Assembly (NCBI RefSeq): GCF_000373185.1
Contig: NZ_KB890637.1
Span: 2,550-36,372, forward strand
Direction of reading: 5' to 3'
Length of the DNA stretch: 33,823 nucleotides
DNA from: Segatella paludivivens DSM 17968 = JCM 13650
GTDB taxonomy: Bacteria > Bacteroidota > Bacteroidia > Bacteroidales > Bacteroidaceae
Made by a program: the position numbers and the translations under genes. The notes below the pieces were generated by a model, which was given only the letters and a program-made list of their open reading frames with translations, was not told the origin of the DNA and did not search any database. Of the stretch, positions 1-5,683 are shown one piece after another (the stretch's first letter is position 1; each line of letters opens with the position of its first letter).

Positions 1-48
1 ACTGCATCAGCTGCAGGTGATCCAAACGGCGGAGTAGTAAAGCCTTAA
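1..48 (+). CDS. 3' end of HU-family DNA-binding protein (partial)
   Basis: Only the last 15 codons and the stop are in the window; they read TASAAGDPNGGVVKP. A flexible Gly/Pro/Asp tail of this kind is common at the C-terminus of Bacteroidales HU-like (HU-HIG type) DNA-binding proteins. In this group such genes are often followed by a 'smalltalk' micro-ORF, as here. The reading frame is open from base 1 and is followed at once by a strong terminator, so this is a genuine gene end. The HU assignment rests on context and a short tail and is tentative. Confidence 0.5.
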   Translation, partial: TASAAGDPNGGVVKP

Positions 49-55
49 ACATCGT

Positions 56-92
56 TCCCCCTCTGCTGCGCATCAGAGGGGGATTTGTTTTA
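56..92 (+). terminator. Rho-independent terminator after the HU-like gene
   Basis: A perfect 10-bp stem pairs TCCCCCTCTG (56-65) with CAGAGGGGGA (74-83) across an 8-base loop, followed by TTTGTTTT. It lies 7 bases after the stop of the upstream gene and before the micro-ORF at 125. Expression of the micro-ORFs therefore needs readthrough or a promoter not identified here. Confidence 0.85.
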
Positions 93-124
93 ACACACAA
101 ACAACGAATTAAAAACAGAACAAA

Positions 125-232
125 ATGGAAAAGAACAAAGTAAACATTTCATGGATAATCAAGATAGTAATCGCTATCGCTTCAAGTCTTCTAGGGTTGC
201 TCGGAACGCAACAGAATGAAACACAGGAATAG
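125..232 (+). CDS. Smalltalk-type micro-protein (35 aa)
   Basis: This 35-residue ORF begins MEKNKVNISWIIKIVIAIAS and ends GTQQNETQE. A Lys-rich start followed by one hydrophobic stretch (residues 8-27) and a small polar tail matches the 'smalltalk' family of very short Bacteroidales proteins usually found just downstream of HU-like genes; the function of that family is unknown. The position directly after the HU-like gene and its terminator supports the call. Its 3' end overlaps the start of the next micro-ORF by 17 bases in another frame. The hydrophobic segment suggests membrane insertion. Recognition is from memory of the family pattern, not from a search. Confidence 0.7.
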   Translation: MEKNKVNISWIIKIVIAIASSLLGLLGTQQNETQE

Positions 233-344
233 CCAAGTGAGCTATCACGATTTCAACGACTTAATTAAAATTATAACCAACTTGATATGGTTAATTGCAG
301 CGCTCACAGCGCTACTTAGCTGCACGGTATGGATTGCAGGATAA
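216..344 (+). CDS. Single-span membrane micro-protein overlapping the smalltalk ORF (42 aa)
   Basis: The ORF starts at ATG 216 inside the end of the smalltalk ORF (17-base overlap, different frame) and encodes 42 residues. It begins MKHRNSQVSYHDFNDLIK; a hydrophobic stretch (about residues 19-42, ITNLIWLIAALTALL then SCTVWIAG) could span the membrane. A strong terminator starts 4 bases after the stop, as expected for the last gene of a transcript. The overlap suggests translational coupling to the preceding micro-ORF. I do not recognise a family. Coding status is inferred from the overlap, the clean hydrophobic pattern and the terminator. Confidence 0.55.
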   Translation: MKHRNSQVSYHDFNDLIKIITNLIWLIAALTALLSCTVWIAG

Positions 345-348
345 CAAG

Positions 349-380
349 AGAGGGATGCGCTAAAGCGCATCCCTCTTAAT
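349..380 (+). terminator. Rho-independent terminator after the micro-ORF pair
   Basis: A perfect 12-bp stem pairs AGAGGGATGCGC (349-360) with GCGCATCCCTCT (365-376) around a TAAA loop, followed by a short T-rich stretch. It begins 4 bases after the stop at 342-344. Confidence 0.85.
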
Positions 381-426
381 CGTTTATGGGGTCTCGTAGA
401 TAATGTGTTGTTTGTTTTCTCGCAGA

Positions 427-698
427 TAGATTGAGTACTCTTACGTGAATATTCTCCCGCAGATTACGCAGATTACGCAGACGAATGCAGCGGGGCTGCA
501 TTATTTCGCAGAGAAAGACAGTTAGGTGAGGTTAATGTTGTTTTGTTGTTTTGGGGTTTGTCTGCGATTATCTGCGTAATCTGCGAGAGATACTGGGGCT
601 TCTTCTGTGTATATAGATTGAGTAAGTTTGGATGTGTATTCTCCCGCAGATAGCGCAGATGACGAAGAGGAATGCAGCTTTGCTGCATTTATTCGCAA
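427..698. repeat. Dispersed intergenic repeat, block A (two hairpin units)
   Basis: This block holds two copies of a unit that runs from TAGATTGAGTA through CTCCCGCAGAT and CGCAGAT motifs to an AATGCAGC/GCTGCATT hairpin and a TTCGCA end. The hairpins are at 484-502 (loop GGG) and 671-689 (loop TTT). Between the units (about 545-597) lies an inverted companion with TCTGCGTAATCTGCGAGAGA. The same text recurs at 2334-2541 and 3950-4125. There are ORFs across it on both strands, but they are made by the repeat itself. Origin and function are unknown; nothing else is seen between 380 and the promoter at 766. Confidence 0.85.
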
Positions 699-765
699 AT
701 GTTTGTATTTTAAAGTTATTGTATATTATCAGCGTGAATCAGTGTGTAAATAATTAGTGATAAAA

Positions 766-796
766 TTTGGTAGTAGATTAAAATTATGTAACTTTG
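766..796 (+). promoter_or_regulatory. Bacteroidetes-type promoter for the first accessory cassette
   Basis: TTTG at 766-769 and TAACTTTG at 789-796 are separated by exactly 19 bases, matching the Bacteroidetes -33/-7 consensus. Transcription would start near 803, about 40 bases before the ATG at 841. Confidence 0.75.
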
Positions 797-840
797 CGTT
801 TAGAAGTTATTCTCAGATGAGATAAATATCTGAAATTAAA

Positions 841-1311
841 ATGACCATGAAACAGTTCTACTTACACACCAGACAAATAAAGATTCATGTTAGAATTATA
901 AATCATGAAAAAATGCATATAACATTTTTGGCAATGGTGTTGTATTTCTTCGTTTTACCAATTTATGGCGTTCATCATGATATAATGATTGGGAGCACTA
1001 AAGACTCAACCATATGTGAACAGCCTGATACACTTCCTTATTTTTCCAAGGAAGGGATTGCATATCCTGAATATCTACAAAAACAATTTATGAAAAAGGC
1101 TAATAAAGATTTTTATCCTTTTCATATAATAATGAGTTTTGTAGTCGAAAAAGACGGACGTGTTTCAAATATTATAATAAAAACACCAAAGCAATCGAGA
1201 TATTCCAGTCAGTTAAGAAAAATCATAAATAATATGGGAAAATGGAAACCTGGTTCAAAAGATGGTAAAACAGTTAGATGCAGACTTTACTTTAACGCCT
1301 ATATCCATTAA
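841..1311 (+). CDS. Membrane-anchored TonB C-terminal-like domain protein
   Basis: The C-terminal half contains FVVEKDGRVSNI, followed by a spaced IINNMGKWKPG and GKTVRCRLYFN. This is the classic pattern of the TonB C-terminal domain found in many Bacteroidales 'energy transducer TonB' proteins. Residues about 26-43 form one hydrophobic segment after a basic N-terminus, which fits an inner-membrane anchor; a Pro-rich spacer is missing and the protein is short. Starts at 841, 847 and 913 are possible. I keep 841 because the promoter lies about 40 bases upstream, but 913 would make the hydrophobic stretch a signal peptide. It is the first gene of the AT-rich cassette and precedes two immunity-like genes. 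No ExbB or ExbD is nearby, so a role in TonB energy transfer is not assured. Confidence 0.65.
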   Translation: MTMKQFYLHTRQIKIHVRIINHEKMHITFLAMVLYFFVLPIYGVHHDIMIGSTKDSTICEQPDTLPYFSKEGIAYPEYLQKQFMKKANKDFYPFHIIMSFVVEKDGRVSNIIIKTPKQSRYSSQLRKIINNMGKWKPGSKDGKTVRCRLYFNAYIH

Positions 1312-1422
1312 AGATTAATGTAGAAATGAACATAAATATAACGGTTTTAATGCTCTCTATTAAGAATAACACGTATATTTCTACAAGTAGTGAACAGCTT
1401 AAAAATACAAACAAAATAGCTT

Positions 1423-1863
1423 ATGATAAAAACAAAATCTTTATTATTGAATGTTGCCATATCTTTGGTTGTATTGGCATGTGGAATACTTATCGGCAAG
1501 TTTCTTCCCTCAACTAAGCCCAAAACGCCCAAGATTACAAAATATGTATATTATGGAGAGATTAATACGGGATGTAAAACCCCTATGCCACCACTAGTTC
1601 ATCGTATTAGTCGTTCTGACATTTTTAATAAACTTGGTGGGGTGCCAAATGTTGCTACTGCTTATGAAATAAGTAATGCAATATTTATTCGTACATTTGG
1701 TAAAGATAAGATAAATTATTCCACGCCTTTTAGGATAGAATTACAAGATGGTTATATATGGAGTATAGAGGCGCAATCACTAAAAACACCACTTTTGCTT
1801 TTTTACAATATTAGAATTGATAAACGTAATGGTAGCATTGATAGTTTGTTCGTAGAAAAATAA
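1423..1863 (+). CDS. NTF2-fold immunity-like protein, copy 1
   Basis: A 146-residue protein with an N-terminal hydrophobic segment (about residues 8-28; LVVLACGILIG could be a lipobox or a membrane anchor) and a C-terminal domain. That domain contains GVPNVATAYEISNAI, FRIELQDGYIWSIEA and IRIDKRNGSI. The order VPN/D-x-xTA-xx-I-xxAI, then a L-x-DG-x-W-x-[IV] strand, then an I-DK-x-GxI strand, matches the NTF2-fold immunity family (YbbC/YhhH type) used against polymorphic or Rhs toxins. The next gene is a diverged duplicate 10 bases downstream. No matching toxin is in the window, so it would be an orphan immunity gene. The family call is from motif memory; another NTF2-like function is possible. 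Confidence 0.6.
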   Translation: MIKTKSLLLNVAISLVVLACGILIGKFLPSTKPKTPKITKYVYYGEINTGCKTPMPPLVHRISRSDIFNKLGGVPNVATAYEISNAIFIRTFGKDKINYSTPFRIELQDGYIWSIEAQSLKTPLLLFYNIRIDKRNGSIDSLFVEK

Positions 1864-1873
1864 AAAATAGCTT

Positions 1874-2314
1874 ATGATGAAAACTAAATCTTTATTTGTG
1901 AAAGTTCCTATATTTTTGGCTATATTGGTATGTGGAATAGTTATAGGGAGGTATCTTCTCTCAGCTAAGCCTGAAGCACCCAAAATAAAAAAATATGACT
2001 ATGTGGGAAAGATAAAAACAGGATTTCCTCCTGAAAAACTACAATATCATCATTTTACTAGCATCAAAGAGGTTAATAAATTTGGTGTGGTACCAGATGC
2101 CGCTACTGCTTATATTATAGCTAAAGCTATATTGCGTGCTACATATGGTAGAGAAGATAATATAGATTATTCCATACCTTGTACTATACAATTACAAGAT
2201 GGTAATGTCTGGAGTGTTGATGCAGCATATAGTAGGGATATGTTTACGACATGTTATAATATTGCAATTGATAAACGTGATGGTCATATCGTAAACTTGA
2301 GCGCAGAAATATAA
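1874..2314 (+). CDS. NTF2-fold immunity-like protein, copy 2
   Basis: This 146-residue paralogue has the same length and layout as the gene at 1423: an N-terminal hydrophobic anchor (LAILVCGIVIGRYLL) and a domain with GVVPDAATAYIIAKAI, IQLQDGNVWSVDA and IAIDKRDGHI. The two starts share the flank AATAGCTTATGAT, so the pair is a direct tandem duplication of about 451 bases. The domain has diverged most in the middle (residues about 45-70) and near residues 118-128, as might be expected if the copies neutralise different toxins. That reading is inference. The stop is followed within about 20 bases by repeat block B. Confidence 0.6.
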   Translation: MMKTKSLFVKVPIFLAILVCGIVIGRYLLSAKPEAPKIKKYDYVGKIKTGFPPEKLQYHHFTSIKEVNKFGVVPDAATAYIIAKAILRATYGREDNIDYSIPCTIQLQDGNVWSVDAAYSRDMFTTCYNIAIDKRDGHIVNLSAEI

Positions 2315-2333
2315 TATGGTTTCCCGCAATTGT

Positions 2334-2541
2334 ATTTCTCTGCGTAAATTTGCGTAATCAGCGAGAGACATAGGGGTTCCTTTGTGCATATAGATTGAGT
2401 ACTCTTGCGTGTTATTCTCTCGCAGATAGCGCAGAGAATGCAGCAAGCTGCATTATATCGCAGAGAAAGCCAGTTTGTAGTTAGTGTTGTTTTGGGGTTT
2501 GCCTGCGTAAATCAGCGAGATCAGCGGGAGACTTATTGGGA
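2334..2541. repeat. Dispersed intergenic repeat, block B
   Basis: Order: an inverted companion (TGCGTAATCAGCGAGAGACA, about 2334-2372), a hairpin unit (2373-2469) with AATGCAGC/GCTGCATT at 2437-2454 (loop AA), then a second companion ending GAGATCAGCGGGAGACTTAT at about 2517-2536. That last string also opens block C, so the sequence 2542-3950 carrying the lipoprotein pair is bracketed by the same 20+ bases in direct orientation. Short ORFs here are made by the repeat. Confidence 0.85.
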
Positions 2542-2612
2542 TAAAAGTAATCTACGCTACTGTGTATACTATATTACTACTCTGAGAATGTCACATTTAT
2601 TGTTATCATATA

Positions 2613-2643
2613 TTTGAATTCTGACATAATAATAGTATCTTTG
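2613..2643 (+). promoter_or_regulatory. Bacteroidetes-type promoter for the lipoprotein pair, with a long leader
   Basis: TTTG at 2613-2616 and TATCTTTG at 2636-2643 are 19 bases apart. Transcription would start near 2650, leaving an untranslated leader of about 240-275 bases before the first lipoprotein. Only ORFs of 7 codons or fewer were noticed in the leader, and I could not assign a known riboswitch or RNA family to it. Confidence 0.75.
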
Positions 2644-2924
2644 CACTATGACATAAAGGAAACTGATAATCAATAATCATGAATGGCTGAATGTCGTTAT
2701 TCTTGATATGTTAACTTGATATGATAGTGGCAGATTGCACTATATATAGCAGTGTAATCAGTAGGAAAATAGGGCATAGATATATAATTTATAGTCTAAT
2801 TTTGTGTTGTACAAAAAAAGCTTACTAAGAATTATAATCAATTAATAAATCAGTTCATAAAGAACCACTGAATATATAAAAGACTTTAATGATGGAATTA
2901 AAAACAATCACGAAAATGTACTTC

Positions 2925-3389
2925 ATGGACAGTAAAATAAAATGTATATATGTGTCCCTTTTACTGCTTTTGCTAAGCTCTTGTGGGAAAAATAAAGATG
3001 TCTCAGAATTTGTAGTAGATCATCCCTACGAAACTAAAGTGGAGTATATGAAAGACACAATCAAATTAACAGATATAAGTCTTAATGATCCCAGTGAGAA
3101 TCGTTCTTATATATGGGTGAAAAAGAAGGGACAGTACTATTCTAATGGAGAGTTAATGATGTCAACAGAAGAACATACAGAATATTTTTCCACACTAATG
3201 TATAGTGAATCACCAATTAAAGGAGTGTCCATGATTCGTAAAGAAGGTAAAAATTTATATTCGTATAAAACATATTTAGAAGTGGCACCACATCATTGGG
3301 AACTGCATAATGCTATTTATTATGATAAATCTTATCGAATAATTAAGTTTCAAGATAAGTTTGCATGTGATTTTATGCTTAAAAAGTAG
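2925..3389 (+). CDS. Lipoprotein of unknown function, copy 1
   Basis: From ATG 2925 the protein is 154 residues and starts with a textbook lipoprotein signal: MDSKIKCIYVS, a run of leucines, then LLSSC with the lipid-carrying Cys at residue 20. An upstream in-frame ATG at 2889 would add 12 residues in front of the signal and is less likely. The mature part is polar, has aromatic-rich strands and ends with YYDKSYRIIKF. It shares PYxxxVEY, IW-x-KK-x-G-x-Y and YYDKSYRI with the next gene, so the two are paralogues. I do not recognise the family. Pairing and repeat-bounded context resemble the immunity-like pair upstream; a role in defence against neighbours is only a guess. Confidence 0.7.
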   Translation: MDSKIKCIYVSLLLLLLSSCGKNKDVSEFVVDHPYETKVEYMKDTIKLTDISLNDPSENRSYIWVKKKGQYYSNGELMMSTEEHTEYFSTLMYSESPIKGVSMIRKEGKNLYSYKTYLEVAPHHWELHNAIYYDKSYRIIKFQDKFACDFMLKK

Positions 3390-3392
3390 ATT

Positions 3393-3848
3393 ATGAAGAA
3401 TATAAAGATTAAAATATTTTTAATATTGTGTATTGTCGTTTTGTTGAGTTCCTGCAAAAGAAACAATAGTATTTATAAGCTACATCCGCCATATAAATAT
3501 CAAGTTGAATATTGTGGTAATAAAATCATTTTAAGTAAAATTAGCAATACAGGGGAGACTACTTCTACAATATGGAAGAAAAGAAACGGGGAATACTTTG
3601 ATGAAAATAATCGTCTACAAATGTCATTAAAAGACACTAGTTATCGTTATTATCAGAAAGTACATAATGTTAGACATGTAAAAACATCTACATGGATCCG
3701 TCCAGAAAATGATAGTCTTTATTCAGCTACAACTAAATATATATGGAATAATTGCTATGATGAATTAAAGTTTGTTGTTTATTATGATAAATCTTATCGA
3801 ATAAAAAAAATACAGGTTGGAGGATTATATGAGTATCGTAATAAATAG
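3393..3848 (+). CDS. Lipoprotein of unknown function, copy 2
   Basis: A 151-residue lipoprotein that starts 3 bases after the stop of its paralogue. The signal runs MKNIKIKIFLILCIVVLLSSC with the lipobox Cys at residue 21. The mature part contains PYKYQVEY, TIWKKRNGEYFDENN and VVYYDKSYRIKKIQ, the same landmarks in the same order as copy 1, but most other positions differ. Close spacing implies one transcript from the promoter at 2613-2643. No function can be named from sequence alone. Confidence 0.7.
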   Translation: MKNIKIKIFLILCIVVLLSSCKRNNSIYKLHPPYKYQVEYCGNKIILSKISNTGETTSTIWKKRNGEYFDENNRLQMSLKDTSYRYYQKVHNVRHVKTSTWIRPENDSLYSATTKYIWNNCYDELKFVVYYDKSYRIKKIQVGGLYEYRNK

Positions 3849-3949
3849 AGAATTATAGATGCTGTTGTAATGTTATGGGATTAATGCCGTAAACAAATGA
3901 ATTAATCTTGTGTTGTGTTCGACTTGCACAACCTATAAATAAGAACTTC

Positions 3950-4125
3950 GAGATCAGCGGGAGACTTATTGGGGTTCCTTTGTGCATATAGATTGAGTAC
4001 GCTTGCGTGTTATTCTCCCGCAGATAGCGCAGATTACGCAGACGAATGCAGCGGGGCTGCATTATTTCGCAGAGAACTGCATTTTGAAGTTATTGGGGGG
4101 TGTCTGTTTGGATCTGCGTGAGAAT
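3950..4125. repeat. Dispersed intergenic repeat, block C
   Basis: It starts with GAGATCAGCGGGAGACTTAT (also the end of block B), continues with the hairpin unit GTTCCTTTGTGCATATAGAT (3974-4076), has AATGCAGC/GCTGCATT at 4045-4063 (loop GGG), and ends with GGATCTGCGTGAGAATA. It lies just downstream of the DMT transporter stop on the other strand, so this block separates the accessory cassettes from the ordinary chromosome. Confidence 0.85.
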
Positions 4126-4139
4126 AATCCCAATCATGT

Positions 4140-5030
4140 TTATATTCCTTTGGCTTTATTAGCTATATATACGCCTGCTAGAATGAGGGCACTACCAATA
4201 TATGCCATGGTTGTCATTGGCTCATTAAGGAATAGGGCACTTACTATAACGGTCGTTATAGGATTAAGATAAACATAATTTGATGTTTTCATTGCGCCAA
4301 TCTGTCCGATTGCCCAACTCCATAGCATGAAACAAACGAAGGATGCGACGAAACCTAAAAATAAAAGATTCATCCATATCTCTGGTCTGGCAAGACCTGA
4401 TAGTGGAAAGTTCCATGGCTTGAAGATGAATACTGGTAGGATCGTTACTAGACCATAGAAAAACACTTTTCTTGTGATAAAAATAGAACCATATCTTGAT
4501 GATGCCCTTTTCATAAGAATACTGTATATAGCCCAACAGAAGGCTGCTGTGAGAGCAAGAATGTCGCCAAGAGGATTAAGATGTAGTACGAAATGACCAT
4601 TGAAAATAACTACGCCAACACCCATTAAGGCGGTTAGTGAACCGATGATTAGTCGTGGAGAAGCCTTCACACTCTTAACCATTGCAATGGCGATACATGT
4701 CGTGATAAGCGGAGCCGTACAAACAATGAACGCAACGTTGTTGACATAGGTGATGCCTACAGCCATATTCTCTGAAAGAAAATACATCGAACCTCCAGAT
4801 ATTCCAAGCAGAATCATTAAAGCTTCGTCTTTCCAGTTGTCGCACATCAGTTTATGTGGTGATATAAACCAGATACTTATATAAGCAAGAAAAAAGCGTA
4901 TTACAAATATTTCCTGTGGTTGCAGTCCGCCAAGCAGTAAAACTTTCGTGTTTATAAATGTGCCACCCCAACATAATACTGTTGCTATGGCTATAATATG
5001 ACCTAATCGTGGCGATTTACTTTCCATCAA
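4140..5030 (-). CDS. EamA/DMT-superfamily transporter
   Basis: This 296-residue, strongly hydrophobic protein has the two-repeat EamA layout with about ten predicted membrane segments. Typical landmarks are WGGTFINTKVL near the N-terminus, an internal second repeat starting DILALTAAFCWAIYSILMKR, and the C-terminal LNPITTVIVSALFLNEPMT. These proteins export metabolites or drugs across the inner membrane; the substrate cannot be read from sequence. The start has two adjacent ATGs (5030 and 5027); either fits the -7 element TACCTTTG on the minus strand at 5052-5059. It is monocistronic as far as can be seen. Confidence 0.9.
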   Translation of the reverse strand: MMESKSPRLGHIIAIATVLCWGGTFINTKVLLLGGLQPQEIFVIRFFLAYISIWFISPHKLMCDNWKDEALMILLGISGGSMYFLSENMAVGITYVNNVAFIVCTAPLITTCIAIAMVKSVKASPRLIIGSLTALMGVGVVIFNGHFVLHLNPLGDILALTAAFCWAIYSILMKRASSRYGSIFITRKVFFYGLVTILPVFIFKPWNFPLSGLARPEIWMNLLFLGFVASFVCFMLWSWAIGQIGAMKTSNYVYLNPITTVIVSALFLNEPMTTMAYIGSALILAGVYIANKAKGI

Positions 5031-5051
5031 TACAATTTGTTAATGTTGCCG

Positions 5052-5059
5052 CAAAGGTA
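5052..5059 (-). promoter_or_regulatory. -7 promoter element of the DMT transporter
   Basis: Reads TACCTTTG on the minus strand, about 22 bases before the start codon, giving a short leader. A clear -33 TTTG was not found. Confidence 0.5.
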
Positions 5060-5155
5060 CAGTTTTTATTTCTATCTTTTTATATGATATTGAGTTTATC
5101 TCATACTTTTACCACAATGCCGCATAATGAATGTATTAATGTAAAGTCTCCTTCA

Positions 5156-5419
5156 TCACTTAATGGCATTGAGAGATTTCAGAAATGCATCGTAATTTGA
5201 CATATCAAGTTTGCCTGCTGATTTACCAGAGCGAGCCTCTTCAATAGCTTGACGTGTTTCCTCATTTGGCGTATTATATACAGCATCAAGCAGAATGCTC
5301 TCTACGTAGTTGTTGAGACTTCTGTTTGCATGTCTTGCCTTAATTTTCAATGCTTCAATCAAGCCTTCATTAAGTCTGAATGCGGTCTGTCTTTTGTTAG
5401 TTGAAATTTCTGCTTCCAT
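5156..5419 (-). CDS. Orphan ribbon-helix-helix antitoxin-like protein
   Basis: An 87-residue protein. TAFRLNEGLIEALKIKAR followed by NRSLNNYVESILLDAV (about residues 12-48) is a ribbon-helix-helix DNA-binding fold of the Arc/MetJ type. The acidic tail with EETRQAIEEARSGK and MSNYDAFLKSLNAI resembles the toxin-binding C-terminus of antitoxins paired with RelE/YoeB toxins. The toxin normally follows directly, but only about 125 bases separate this gene from the next one, with no toxin ORF. The promoter carries 11-bp phased repeats, consistent with autorepression by an RHH protein. It may be a solitary regulator or the remnant of a toxin-antitoxin pair. Confidence 0.75.
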   Translation of the reverse strand: MEAEISTNKRQTAFRLNEGLIEALKIKARHANRSLNNYVESILLDAVYNTPNEETRQAIEEARSGKSAGKLDMSNYDAFLKSLNAIK

Positions 5420-5425
5420 ATTTAA

Positions 5426-5468
5426 TGTTATCTATATGTTATACATGTGTTATACATCTGTATGCAAA
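5426..5468. promoter_or_regulatory. Candidate operator: four 11-bp phased repeats
   Basis: TGTTATCTATA (5426), TGTTATACATG (5437), TGTTATACATC (5448) and a weaker TGTATGCAAAT (5459) follow each other at exactly 11-base steps, one helical turn. They lie between the antitoxin promoter and its start codon. Cooperative ribbon-helix-helix repressors bind such phased arrays, so autoregulation is a reasonable inference. Confidence 0.6.
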
Positions 5469-5495
5469 TATATAACGCTTTTTCGTAATAACAAA
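5465..5495 (-). promoter_or_regulatory. Promoter of the orphan antitoxin
   Basis: On the minus strand TTTG (5495-5492) and TATATTTG (5472-5465) are separated by exactly 19 bases, an ideal Bacteroidetes promoter. The predicted start near 5458 falls inside the phased repeats. Confidence 0.75.
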
Positions 5496-5667
5496 GTAAT
5501 TATGAATAAAAATATGAATTTTAATATTAATTTTATTTGTTATATCTGTACTTCTTAACCAAGAGTGTTTATGTTCTCAAACTTTATAATATAAACAAAA
5601 TAGGCTAAGAACTAGTTTCTTAATCAACTTTGCCTTTAAAATATTATTTTGTATTCAAAAAAAATGC

Positions 5668-5675
5668 TACCTTTG
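5668..5675 (+). promoter_or_regulatory. -7 promoter element of dnaG
   Basis: TACCTTTG lies 8 bases before the ATG at 5684, so the transcript would be nearly leaderless. It would fall inside the reading frame if an upstream start were used, which supports the ATG at 5684. A TTTG at 5648-5651 is only 16 bases away, so the -33 match is imperfect. Confidence 0.5.
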
Positions 5676-5683
5676 CGTTATCT

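Noticed and set aside
473..688. ORFs of 60-90 codons across the repeat blocks on either strand (also 2192-2446, 2405-2617, 3853-4062, 4003-4272)
   Set aside because: They share the same repetitive peptide text (for example RYLRENNTQ) because they lie in the dispersed repeat. They have no family resemblance and overlap hairpins.
841..3848. Insertion sequence or prophage carrying the accessory genes
   Set aside because: No transposase, integrase, terminal inverted repeats or phage genes were found. The bounding repeats are the only mobility hint.
5031..5155. Toxin gene following the RHH antitoxin
   Set aside because: On the minus strand an ATG at the antitoxin stop opens only six codons (MKETLH), and the remaining sequence has stops in all frames examined. 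A decayed start cannot be excluded.
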